A stretch of 64,000 nucleotides of DNA, taken from NCBI RefSeq assembly GCF_002006995.1, contig NZ_MRUL01000007.1, positions 124,001 to 188,000 on the forward strand, in the 5' to 3' direction. Shown here piece by piece: positions 25,885 through 34,227 of this stretch. The notes under the pieces were generated by a model. It saw only the letters and a program-made list of their open reading frames with translations, searched no databases and was not told the DNA's origin. The stretch's first letter is position 1, and each line of letters opens with the position of its first letter. Both the position numbers and the translations under genes were made by a program. The DNA is from Izhakiella australiensis (lineage in GTDB: Bacteria; Pseudomonadota; Gammaproteobacteria; Enterobacterales; Enterobacteriaceae).

Positions 25885-26712
25885 ATGTCACTGGCAATCT
25901 TACGTCCCGTACCTGTCGAATCTTCCCTGCGGGCAGTTAATAAAAAAGTACTGTCGGTTGTCGGGCTGGGAAAAGCCTACAACGCCGGTTCCAGGGTGCT
26001 GGATGATATCAGCTTCGACCTGCACGCCGGAGAACTGGTGGCGGTAATCGGCCGTTCCGGCGCCGGTAAATCCACCCTGCTGCATACCCTGAACGGCACC
26101 ATCACGGCCAGCGAAGGGCAAATCATCAATCAGCGCGACGATGGCAGTCAGCAGAACGTCGCGGCGCTGCCGGCGCGCAAGATGCGCCAGTGGCGCAGCG
26201 AGTGCGGCATGATTTTCCAGGATTTCTGCCTGGTACCACGACTGGACGTACTGACGAACGTGCTGCTGGGACGACTCAGCCAGACTTCTACCCTGAAATC
26301 TTTTTGCAAAATTTTTTCTGATGAAGATCGCGCCAGAGCGATTGGCCTGCTGGAGTGGCTGAACATGCTGCCGCAGGCGCTGCAGCGTGCGGAAAATCTC
26401 TCTGGCGGACAGATGCAGCGCGTTGCTATCTGCCGCGCGCTCATGCAGAACCCGAAAATATTGCTGGCCGACGAGCCGGTCGCCTCGCTGGATCCGAAAA
26501 ACACCCGTCGCATTATGGAAGTGCTGCGTCAGATTAGCGACAACGGCATCAGCGTGATGGTGAATCTGCATTCGGTCGAGCTGGTGAAAGAGTACTGCAC
26601 GCGGGTCATTGGCATCGCCAGTGGACGCATTATTTTCGATGGTCACCCCGCGCAGCTTAATGAAAACCTTCTTCATACCCTGTATGGCGAAGAAATCACG
26701 CAACTTAACTAA
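25885..26712 (+). CDS. phnC: PhnC, phosphonate ABC transporter ATPase
   Basis: A 275-residue importer ATPase with Walker [10 protein letters not shown], a Q-loop ([16 protein letters not shown]), signature [15 protein letters not shown], Walker [14 protein letters not shown] and the switch region [13 protein letters not shown]. An N-terminal extension of about 25 residues precedes the first strand, slightly longer than usual. It is 22 bp upstream of phnD. Energises phosphonate uptake together with the two PhnE permeases. Confidence 0.93.
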   Translation: MSLAILRPVPVESSLRAVNKKVLSVVGLGKAYNAGSRVLDDISFDLHAGELVAVIGRSGAGKSTLLHTLNGTITASEGQIINQRDDGSQQNVAALPARKMRQWRSECGMIFQDFCLVPRLDVLTNVLLGRLSQTSTLKSFCKIFSDEDRARAIGLLEWLNMLPQALQRAENLSGGQMQRVAICRALMQNPKILLADEPVASLDPKNTRRIMEVLRQISDNGISVMVNLHSVELVKEYCTRVIGIASGRIIFDGHPAQLNENLLHTLYGEEITQLN

Positions 26713-26734
26713 CTTTTGGGATACGGACGCAGCA

Positions 26735-27670
26735 ATGAAAAAACTCGCTACTCTTGCCGTGCTGACTGGCTTCATGACGCTTTCCTGCGCGCAGGCCGCC
26801 GCGCCAAAACAGCTGACTCTTGGCATTCTCGGCGGTCAAAACAGCACGCAGCAGATTGGTGATAACCAGTGCGTGAAAAGCTATTTTGACAAGGCGCTGA
26901 ACGTTGAAACCAAACTGAACAACGCTTCCGATTATTCGGCGATTATTCAGGGCTTAAAAAATAATAAAATTGACGTGGTGCTGAGCATGTCGCCGGCCTC
27001 GTTTGCCTCGGTCTATATTGAAAATCCGCAAGCGGTAGACGTGGTAGGCATTGCTGCCGATGATAGCGATCAGTCAAAAGGCTATCACTCGGTGGTGGTG
27101 GTCAAGGCCGACAGTCCGTACAAGACCCTTGACGATTTGAAAGGAAAATCATTTGGCTTTGCCGATCCGGATTCTACCTCTGGCTATCTGTTCCCGAATA
27201 AAGCCTTCCAGGACAAGTTTGGCAAAGATGCCAATATGGACAACAAATATAACGGCTTTTTCTCCAGCGTCACTTTCTCCGGCGGCCACGAGCAGGACAT
27301 CCTTGGCGTGCTGAACGGCCAGTTTGAAGGGGCGGTCACCTGGACGTCGATGATCGGTGATTACAACACCGGCTACACCAGCGGCTCCTTTGGCCGTCTG
27401 ATACGTGTCGGTCATCCTGACCTGATGAAGCAAATCCGCATTATCTGGGAATCGCCGCTGATCCCTAACGGTCCGATCCTGGTGAACCATAAGCTGGACG
27501 CCGACTTTAAAGCCAAACTGATTGCGGCGATTAAAACCCTGGATAAAGATCATCACGACTGCTTTATCAAAGCGATGGGCGGCAAGCAGCATATCGTACC
27601 GGCCACGGTGAAGGATTACGAAAAGGTCATTGAGATGAAGCGCGATCTGATGAACGCCGGACGTAGTTGA
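26735..27670 (+). CDS. phnD: PhnD, phosphonate-binding periplasmic protein (divergent type)
   Basis: Periplasmic phosphonate receptor of 311 residues with a Sec signal peptide (MKKLATLAVLTGFMTLSCAQAA). Family features are SDYSAIIQGLKNNKIDVV, FADPDSTSGYLFP (the Ser/Thr phosphonate-binding loop) and IIWESPLIPNGPIL. The start at 26735 is the first giving a signal peptide. It is shorter than E. coli PhnD (338 residues), with different N- and C-terminal parts, so the phosphonate spectrum may differ. A GC hairpin follows before phnE, possibly protecting the phnD mRNA. Confidence 0.9.
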   Translation: MKKLATLAVLTGFMTLSCAQAAAPKQLTLGILGGQNSTQQIGDNQCVKSYFDKALNVETKLNNASDYSAIIQGLKNNKIDVVLSMSPASFASVYIENPQAVDVVGIAADDSDQSKGYHSVVVVKADSPYKTLDDLKGKSFGFADPDSTSGYLFPNKAFQDKFGKDANMDNKYNGFFSSVTFSGGHEQDILGVLNGQFEGAVTWTSMIGDYNTGYTSGSFGRLIRVGHPDLMKQIRIIWESPLIPNGPILVNHKLDADFKAKLIAAIKTLDKDHHDCFIKAMGGKQHIVPATVKDYEKVIEMKRDLMNAGRS

Positions 27671-27688
27671 TAAACCCTTCCTTTAATC

Positions 27689-27714
27689 AGCCCCTCTCCC
27701 GGCGGGGAGGGGCT
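27689..27714 (+). other. Intercistronic GC hairpin between phnD and phnE
   Basis: AGCCCCTC-T-CCC pairs with GGGGAGGGGCT around a GGC loop, with no U-run. Such hairpins after binding-protein genes commonly shield the upstream mRNA from 3' exonucleases and give a higher receptor-to-permease ratio. Confidence 0.6.
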
Positions 27715-27730
27715 AAAGTCTGGTAGCTGC

Positions 27731-28597
27731 ATGTCTCATACCGATTTTGAAAGCTATTATCAGCGGATACGCGGCCGGCAAAAGCGCGATGCGCTGCTGT
27801 GGTCGTTGGGGATCCTGTTGCTCTATCTGGTCAGCGGCCATTACACCGAATTCAGTCCGGCGCGCCTCATTGATGCCGGGCCGGATATGCTCGACTACAT
27901 CTACGACACCTTACCGGTATTGCACTGGGACCAGCTGTTTGCCAGTGCAAAAGTTAAAGGCTCCCTGGCCTACTGGGGCTATCGCCTGCATATCCAGCTG
28001 CCGCTAGTTTGGGAAACCCTCAACCTGGCGCTGGCGGCCACGTTGCTCTCTTCGGCAATTGCCACCGTGCTGGCTTTCCTGGCGGCAGACAATACCGGCA
28101 GCCATCCGCTGGCGCGCTTTATTCTGCGCGCCATCGTGGCTTTTATGCGCACCATGCCGGAACTGGCCTGGGCGGTGATGTTCGTTATGGCCTTCGGCGT
28201 CGGCGTATTCCCCGGATTCGTCGCACTGGCACTGCATACCATTGGCAGCCTGACCAAATTGTTTTATGAGTCGCTGGAAAGCGCCTCGCTGAAACCGGTG
28301 CGCGGACTCGATGCCTGTGGCGCCAGCCGCCTGCAGCGAATGCGCTTTGCCTTTTGGCCGCAGGTTAAGCCGACGTTTCTTTCTTATAGCTTTATGCGCC
28401 TTGAGGTCAATTTTCGCCAGTCGACCATTCTTGGGCTGGTGGGCGCCGGTGGTATTGGCCAGGAGCTGATGGTGAATATCAAACTGGACCGCTATGACCA
28501 GGTCAGCATCACGTTATTGTTGATTATTTTAGTCGTGGCGCTGCTGGATACGGTATCCGGTTACGTACGGCGGCGGGTAGTGGAGGGGATGTCATGA
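27731..28597 (+). CDS. phnE: PhnE1, phosphonate ABC transporter permease
   Basis: Inner-membrane permease of 288 residues with about six hydrophobic segments and the EAA-type coupling loop EPLESASLKPVRG-like (YESLESASLKPVRGLDACGA). It is followed by FRQSTILGLVGAGGIGQELM, characteristic of PhnE. It overlaps a second permease gene by four bases, so a PhnE1/PhnE2 heterodimer is expected. Confidence 0.92.
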   Translation: MSHTDFESYYQRIRGRQKRDALLWSLGILLLYLVSGHYTEFSPARLIDAGPDMLDYIYDTLPVLHWDQLFASAKVKGSLAYWGYRLHIQLPLVWETLNLALAATLLSSAIATVLAFLAADNTGSHPLARFILRAIVAFMRTMPELAWAVMFVMAFGVGVFPGFVALALHTIGSLTKLFYESLESASLKPVRGLDACGASRLQRMRFAFWPQVKPTFLSYSFMRLEVNFRQSTILGLVGAGGIGQELMVNIKLDRYDQVSITLLLIILVVALLDTVSGYVRRRVVEGMS

Positions 28598-29472
28598 TGG
28601 GCGTAGCCGGAACCGCATCGCTGGCAGAGGTTCGCCGCCAGCACCGGGATATTTTTGCTATGCAGCGGCGCTATCTGACGCGCGTAGCCATTTTTATTGC
28701 GCTGGGGCTGCTTTATTATCTGTTTTTTTTCGCGCACTTTGGCATTAGCTGGGCGCGCTTCGATCAGGGAATGACCGATGTTGGTCGCTATTTTCTGCGT
28801 ATGTTTATCTGGCAGGATGTAGCTGAGTGGCCATTTCGCTATTACTTTAGTCAGGTGCTTATTACCCTGGCGATTGTCTTTGCCGGCACGCTCACCGCCA
28901 CAGTACTGGCGCTGCCGCTCTCTTTTCTCGCCGCCCGCAACGTAATGCACGAAGGCTGGTCGAAGCCGGTATCCTTCCTCATGCGTCGACTGTTCGACCT
29001 GCTACGCGGCGTGGACATGGCTATCTGGGGATTGATTTTTGTGCGCGCGCTGGGGCTGGGGCCGCTGGCCGGCGTGCTGGCAATAGTCATGCAGGATCTT
29101 GGTCTGCTGGGCAAGCTGTATGCTGAGGGGCACGAAGCGGTAGAAAAAGGACCGGGACGTGGACTGAGCGCGCTGGGGGCTGGATCGCTGCAAAAGCACC
29201 GTTTTGGCATTTTTACCCAGTCTTTTCCCACGCTGCTGGCGTTGAGTTTATATCAGATTGAATCCAATACCCGCTCGGCGGCAGTGCTGGGCTTTGTCGG
29301 CGCAGGCGGCGTCGGGCTGGTGTACGCCGAGAATATGCGCCTGTGGAACTGGGACGTTGTGATGTTTATTACCCTGATTCTGGTGGCGGTGGTGATGATT
29401 ATGGATGCCATTTCAGCCCGGCTGCGCAAACGCTATATCATCGGCCAGCCGGTGCCATTGTACCAGGGTTAG
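28594..29472 (+). CDS. phnE: PhnE2, second phosphonate ABC transporter permease
   Basis: Paralogous permease, 292 residues, six predicted membrane segments, coupling loop YAEGHEAVEKGPGRGLSALG and the conserved SNTRSAAVLGFVGAGGVG. Either of two adjacent ATG codons can start it. The stop overlaps the stop of the convergent GT8 gene by four bases, with no terminator between the two units. Confidence 0.92.
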   Translation: MMGVAGTASLAEVRRQHRDIFAMQRRYLTRVAIFIALGLLYYLFFFAHFGISWARFDQGMTDVGRYFLRMFIWQDVAEWPFRYYFSQVLITLAIVFAGTLTATVLALPLSFLAARNVMHEGWSKPVSFLMRRLFDLLRGVDMAIWGLIFVRALGLGPLAGVLAIVMQDLGLLGKLYAEGHEAVEKGPGRGLSALGAGSLQKHRFGIFTQSFPTLLALSLYQIESNTRSAAVLGFVGAGGVGLVYAENMRLWNWDVVMFITLILVAVVMIMDAISARLRKRYIIGQPVPLYQG

Positions 29473-30326
29473 CGGTCGTTTAGCGGTGACGACTGATATA
29501 TCTGCCACCACAGCCGGTGCAGTTCAAACCATTGGTCGCCCGGCTGCGGATATTTTTCCCAAGGTTTATCAATGATGTAGTGAATATTTTTAACCCGCTG
29601 CATATCCCACATCTGCGGATGTTGATGGCTCAGGGTTTTCAGCGCGTTATAACCATAGTGCAGCGGCTGCCAGCGCTGGCGATAAAAATCATTGAGAAAA
29701 TCCTGCTCGGCAAAAAACAGCGCTGAGATATCTGTCATCGCTGCCAGCTGGCCCATCATCTGCTGATAAACTCCGGCGTCCGGCTGCAATACCAGCAAAC
29801 CGCCGTTGAGGTAATTATCGACCTTTGCCGGCGGATGGGCTGTCATCGCAGCATCCTGGCACCAGCTGTAATAACAGTTCTCCGGCTGCCAGTGCGCCGG
29901 ATAGCTGGCGATACGATTAGGATTGCAGCGACAGGCGTGGCAGGCGGCGATGGTGTCGGGCGCCAGCGCTAAATCGAACAGCTCATCCATATTTTGTACG
30001 ACCAGCATATCTGCATCGAGAAATACCAGTCGGGAAAATTCTGTCAGGTTCCAGGCGCCGAGCTTGCTCCATACCTCGGCAAAACGCGCATTTGCATAGC
30101 GATGCGCCAGCTGTGGATCGGGGCCGACCATCGGTACCTGACGGATCAGACAGCCCTGCGCCTCCAGCTGATTACGCAGTCCGCTGTCAATGGCATCGGT
30201 CACCATCACCACCAGCGGCCATCTGCTGCCACTGCGGCGCAGTGAACGCTGTAGCGCCTCGACGCCAGGCCGGTAGCCGGGCTGAGTCAGCAACGTAGCC
30301 CAGGCTTTATTATCTTTGCTGCTCAT
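29469..30326 (-). CDS. Glycosyltransferase family 8 protein (glycogenin/galactinol synthase-like)
   Basis: A 285-residue GT-A-fold retaining glycosyltransferase. The metal-binding DxD motif is D104-A-D106 in RLVFLDADMLVVQN. NGGLLVLQP and the C-terminal HYIIDKPWEKYP match the GT8 group that includes glycogenin and plant galactinol synthase. There is no signal peptide or membrane segment, so it is cytosolic. Its start overlaps the stop of the upstream FAD-oxidase gene (ATGA), so the two are translated together. The donor is probably a UDP-sugar and the acceptor is unknown. Confidence 0.8.
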   Translation of the reverse strand: MSSKDNKAWATLLTQPGYRPGVEALQRSLRRSGSRWPLVVMVTDAIDSGLRNQLEAQGCLIRQVPMVGPDPQLAHRYANARFAEVWSKLGAWNLTEFSRLVFLDADMLVVQNMDELFDLALAPDTIAACHACRCNPNRIASYPAHWQPENCYYSWCQDAAMTAHPPAKVDNYLNGGLLVLQPDAGVYQQMMGQLAAMTDISALFFAEQDFLNDFYRQRWQPLHYGYNALKTLSHQHPQMWDMQRVKNIHYIIDKPWEKYPQPGDQWFELHRLWWQIYQSSPLNDR

Positions 30327-31705
30327 GCCAGTAGCTCCGCGCTAAATTGATTCAGAAATTTTCCCTGCGGGTCCAGCGCCGCGCGCACGCTGGCAAACTG
30401 TTGCCACTGCGGATAAAGCGCTGGCCAGTCATACAGGCTGGCATCGAAGTATTTTCCCCAGTGCGGCTTGCCGCCGTGCTGCGCCAGCAGCTTTTCCACC
30501 TCGCGCAGAAAAGCGACGCCTTCCTGCGACAGCGAGCCGTCCTCAGCATAATAAACCACGAAGCCGAAAAAGCAGGTTGCCTCCTGCCAGGCCGGACTTA
30601 GCCAGGCCTGTGAGGGACCGGTACAGCGCAGGATTACCGGGTAGTGCATATGCGGATGATCGCTGGCATGCCAGGCCTTCAGCGCCTCGATGACCTGCGG
30701 CGCACGCGCCAGCGGAATGCCGATTTCGATATTAATTTGCGGCGTTGCGATGCCGCGGCAAAATACCTGGTAGATATCGCCGGTAACGTTGGAGAAGTCC
30801 TTGAAACGGGTAACGGTGCGAAATGGTTTACCGTTTTCATCGCGAATATTGGTGTCGCTGCGCATCTGAACGAGGGTTTTATCCACCGTGTCGTTCATTT
30901 CATCGCTGGTTTGTTGCTCGACCACCAAATCGCCGCGATTATTGCGCCAGGCCGCCTGTTCGGCATCGCTGGCCTGATGTGCATTCCAGACGTGGACCTG
31001 ATTCTCATCCGGGAACCACCAGCATTTGCTTAACGGCCACTGCTGATTCCATTCCAGTAACTCTTTTTCCAGATTATCGGCTTCTCCGGCATTTTTATAG
31101 CAGGTAAACAGAGTTGCAGGGCGGGTACGCAGCGTTACTGCGCTGATTGCGCCGAGCGCGCCCAGTCCCAGCTGCACCGCGCCGAACCATGGATGCTGGC
31201 GGTCAAAGTGGTGAACGTCACCTTCCGCGTCCACCAGGCGAATACTCAGCGCCTCATCCGCCAGCGAGCTTTGCTGCAATCCCTGGCCGTGGGTGCCGGT
31301 GGAGATCGCCCCCGCCAACGTCTGCGAGTCAATAACGCCGGGCGAGGCGGCCAACATGCGATTCATCGCTGTCAGCACTTGATAAACCTCGTGCAGCGAT
31401 GTACCGCCGGCAAAGGTTGCGCTGTGCTCATCGCTGCTAAGCAGGCCGCGCAGCGCGGAGGTATCGATCAGGGTATCCTGGCTATTTTGCAGGCTGAGCA
31501 TCCGTCCGGGCGACATGCGGCTGCCCATCACCCGCACCTGACCCTGAGCGCCAGCAATCGCCGCTTGCAGCTGCGCTTCGTTTTCCGGCTTAATCACCGC
31601 CTGCGTATCGGCCAGTGCGGCATTTTTCGCCCAGTTATAAATATGGCGATCCTCTGCGGAGAGATGCGTTTGACGTGGAGGGAAATGGCTATCGTTAGCG
31701 ATCAT
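30323..31705 (-). CDS. FAD-dependent oxidase, ALO/gulonolactone oxidase family
   Basis: A 460-residue VAO-type flavoprotein. The FAD-binding domain covers about 25-210 (LQAAIAGAQGQVRVMGSRMS, DTLIDTSALRGLL, AGAISTGTHGQGLQ, GLGALGAISAVTLRTRP). The C-terminal part has the ALO ending GGKPHWGKYFDASLYDWPAL and LDPQGKFLNQF. ATG 31705 follows AGGA; a TTG seven codons upstream is unlikely. In many relatives the first motif reads GSGHS and the His carries FAD covalently; here it reads GSRMS, so FAD is probably non-covalent. Substrates in the family are aldonolactones and alditols. It is the first gene of a two-gene operon with the GT8 enzyme. Confidence 0.83.
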   Translation of the reverse strand: MIANDSHFPPRQTHLSAEDRHIYNWAKNAALADTQAVIKPENEAQLQAAIAGAQGQVRVMGSRMSPGRMLSLQNSQDTLIDTSALRGLLSSDEHSATFAGGTSLHEVYQVLTAMNRMLAASPGVIDSQTLAGAISTGTHGQGLQQSSLADEALSIRLVDAEGDVHHFDRQHPWFGAVQLGLGALGAISAVTLRTRPATLFTCYKNAGEADNLEKELLEWNQQWPLSKCWWFPDENQVHVWNAHQASDAEQAAWRNNRGDLVVEQQTSDEMNDTVDKTLVQMRSDTNIRDENGKPFRTVTRFKDFSNVTGDIYQVFCRGIATPQINIEIGIPLARAPQVIEALKAWHASDHPHMHYPVILRCTGPSQAWLSPAWQEATCFFGFVVYYAEDGSLSQEGVAFLREVEKLLAQHGGKPHWGKYFDASLYDWPALYPQWQQFASVRAALDPQGKFLNQFSAELLA

Positions 31706-31860
31706 CGACTGCTTCCTGATTCGCAACGATGCTGTTATTGGCTTATGCTGTTGACAGCCAGCATCGCTGATGGTTAGTCCAGCTAAAAGCTTAGCCTGGC
31801 TGAGGGAATAATGATGCGCAAAACTTATACAAATAAATTATATGTGTATAAGTTAACCAC

Positions 31861-32075
31861 ATGCGACCAACCCGCTGCGGCTGCAAAAGGCCCGGCAGCT
31901 TTCCGCACTGGCGCAAGCACATCCGTGTGGCCTGGCGCCCGGCCATCCCTGGCCGCGAGCCTGCTGAAAGCAGCCGGGCCTTCTCCTCCCCCGTAAACCT
32001 CTTCATCGCTTTGAGTGAAAAGATAAAAGCAGGTCTGCGCCGGGCTGGATGCCCGCAACCTGGTTTTGCTTTTTA
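31861..32075 (+). repeat. Composite repeat, module 1 copy at the FAD-oxidase upstream side
   Basis: Closely matches 16640-16830 (shared words include GGCCATCCCTGGCCGCGAGC and CGCTTTGAGTGAAAAG) and, inverted, 53945-54110. Non-coding and GC-rich. Confidence 0.75.
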
Positions 32076-32102
32076 ATAAAAAACGAATGCCATTTTCAGC
32101 AA

Positions 32103-32475
32103 ACCTGCGCCCAACGCCGTTATCGATTAAAAACGGATGCCGTTTCCCACAAACCTGTACCAACAGGCTTTTCTGCGCCGAACGAATGAAGTCCGCCAGG
32201 GTGAGCCGCAGGGATGCGGCGAAAGTAAGCGCTGCGTCGGGAACGCATCGCGAACGGCCCGTACGGCGGGCTACATGCGTGAGGGAAGGGCGCAGCCACG
32301 CAGAAACTGCCGGAAGTCCGGGGTCAAGGGGCCATGACGTTTGATGGCCCCTTGCCGGTCGCCCGCAGCGGCGGGCAGCGATGGCACTGGCCGTAGAGGC
32401 GAGCGGAACAACCCATCAGAGGTGAACACCGGCGAACGGAACAGCCCACCGTAGGTTAAATAAACAACCCATAGC
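32103..32475 (+). repeat. Composite repeat, module 2 copy (single 367-bp-type unit)
   Basis: Same unit as the tandem array at 16.9-17.9 kb, including the perfect CAAGGGGCCA/TGGCCCCTTG stem (about 32325-32355). It ends in ACCCACCGTAGGTTAAATAA-type short repeats. A new partial module 1 (CCCTCATTGCTGCAAGCC) follows at about 32490-32545, immediately before the aldehyde dehydrogenase stop. Confidence 0.8.
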
Positions 32476-32561
32476 CCGTGCGAACGGCATCCCCCTCATT
32501 GCTGCAAGCCTGGCACTCAGGTCACAGAAGGCCGGCAAGCGCCCCCTCATTATGTTATCCG

Positions 32562-34091
32562 CTAGCGGCGCAGTTCCTGCGGCAGCAGGGCATCCGGGAA
32601 ATCCTGATAGCAGATCGGGCGTACAAAACGCAGGATAGCGCTGGCGCCGACCGAGGTGGTACGCACGTCGCTGGTGGCCGGCCAGGGGCCGCCGTGCACC
32701 ATGGCATGGCCGACATCCACCCCGGTCGGATAACCGTTGACCAGCAGCCTGCCCGCTTTTTCCTCAATCGACGGCAGCAGCGTGCTGGCAAGCGCGTTGT
32801 CTTGCTGCTCAAGCTGCAGGGTAATCGTTAGCTGGCCTTCCAGCGAATCAACGATCTGCTGCATTTCTGCAACGTCGCGACAGCTGACCAGCAGCGCGAC
32901 CGGACCGAAAATTTCCTGTTGCAGCCACCGGGAGGATATAAAGCTCGCGGCATCGGTTTTGAAAACGGCCGCCGCAGCCTGGTTTGCGCCGCTGGCCGCA
33001 GCGCCGGATGCCAGTCGTTCAGCGTCGTTAGCGCTGTCGAGGCGCTCAGTGGCGTCGCGACAGGCGCTGGCAATCCCTTTGGTCAGCATGGTTCCGGCGC
33101 TTTTGCTTTGCAACACCTGCGCCAGATTACTGGCGAAGAGATCCGCTGCTTCACCTGCGGGCAGCAAAATAAGGCCGGGATTCGTACAAAATTGCCCGAC
33201 GCCGAGGGTCAGTGAATCGGCATAGTTTTGTGCCAGCTGCGCGCTGTGCTGCGCCAGCGCCGTCGGTAAAATAATCAGCGGATTGATACTGCTCATCTCA
33301 GCGTAGATCGGAATCGGGATCTCACGGCTTTGTACGCGCTTGATTAATGCCATGCCGCCGGCGCGTGAACCGGTAAAACCCACCGCCTGAATGGCAGGAT
33401 GGCTGACCAGTTGTTCACCAACCTTATGGCTGGCACCGTGCAGCATTGAAAAGACGCCTTCCGGCAGGCCGAGGGTTTTCACCGCAGCCTGCACCGCCGA
33501 GGCGACCAGTTCGCTGGTGCCGGGATGGGCCGGGTGGGCTTTAACCACCAGCGGACAGCCAGCCGCCAGCGCCGAGGCGCTATCACCGCCGGCGACGGAA
33601 AAGGCGAGGGGGAAATTGCTGGCGCCGAAAACGGCGACCGGGCCCAGCGCAATCTGGCGCTGACGCAGGTCGGGGCGCGGCAGCGGCTTACGTTCGGGCA
33701 GCGCGGGTTCGATAACCGGCTGTAACCATTCACCGCTGCGCAGCATGGCGGCAAACATGCGCAGCTGTCCGACGGTGCGGGCGCGTTCGCCTTCCAGCCT
33801 GGCCTGCGGCAGCGCGGTTTCCTGCATGGCGCGCTGAATCAGCGTCTCGCCGAGCGCCATAATATTATCGCCAATGCGTTCCAGCAGCTCTGCACGCTGC
33901 ACCGGCGTTGCATCGCGCCACGGCCGTGCCGCCCGGCGCGCCAGCTCGCAGGCCCGATCAACCTGCTCTGCGCTGGCGTCATGGAAGTCAGGCGTCAGTG
34001 CGGTATTACTCGCAGGGTTGATCGCCGGGAAAGCGTCCCCGCCGCCACGCTGGCGGGCGGCGCCAATAAATACCTCTCCGGTAAGCGTCAT
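32562..34091 (-). CDS. Alpha-ketoglutaric semialdehyde (2,5-dioxovalerate) dehydrogenase
   Basis: An aldehyde dehydrogenase of 509 residues oxidising 2-oxoglutarate semialdehyde to 2-oxoglutarate. Diagnostic features are FTGSRAGGMALIK, the unusual AEMSSINPLIILP in place of the common ELGGKNP (typical of KGSA dehydrogenases), and the nucleophile Cys in VGQFCTNPGLILLP. AGAAGG precedes the ATG. It lies downstream of a DapA-family lyase on the same strand, with a REP-like hairpin between them. That lyase probably makes its substrate in a sugar-acid or hydroxyproline route ending in the TCA cycle. Confidence 0.87.
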   Translation of the reverse strand: MTLTGEVFIGAARQRGGGDAFPAINPASNTALTPDFHDASAEQVDRACELARRAARPWRDATPVQRAELLERIGDNIMALGETLIQRAMQETALPQARLEGERARTVGQLRMFAAMLRSGEWLQPVIEPALPERKPLPRPDLRQRQIALGPVAVFGASNFPLAFSVAGGDSASALAAGCPLVVKAHPAHPGTSELVASAVQAAVKTLGLPEGVFSMLHGASHKVGEQLVSHPAIQAVGFTGSRAGGMALIKRVQSREIPIPIYAEMSSINPLIILPTALAQHSAQLAQNYADSLTLGVGQFCTNPGLILLPAGEAADLFASNLAQVLQSKSAGTMLTKGIASACRDATERLDSANDAERLASGAAASGANQAAAAVFKTDAASFISSRWLQQEIFGPVALLVSCRDVAEMQQIVDSLEGQLTITLQLEQQDNALASTLLPSIEEKAGRLLVNGYPTGVDVGHAMVHGGPWPATSDVRTTSVGASAILRFVRPICYQDFPDALLPQELRR

Positions 34092-34194
34092 AAAATACCT
34101 TCTGGTTGATGAAATAAAAAAGCAGGTCGCAGGGTTATTCCTCTGGTGAGGGCGGTGCGCTGCTGATTGTCTACCTCGCTATGTTTCGGCGTTG

Positions 34195-34217
34195 TGACGC
34201 CCGCAGCGCGGGCGTCA
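34195..34217. repeat. REP-like hairpin between the lyase and dehydrogenase genes
   Basis: Perfect TGACGCCCGC-AGC-GCGGGCGTCA stem-loop followed by TGATC, a sibling of the phnK-phnL hairpin. No T-run, so likely an mRNA-stability or REP-type element. Confidence 0.6.
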
Positions 34218-34227
34218 TGATCGGCCA

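Noticed and set aside
31193-31777. 194-codon plus-strand frame opposite the FAD-oxidase gene
   Set aside because: Antisense shadow of a well-supported coding sequence; composition is that of a reverse-complement frame.
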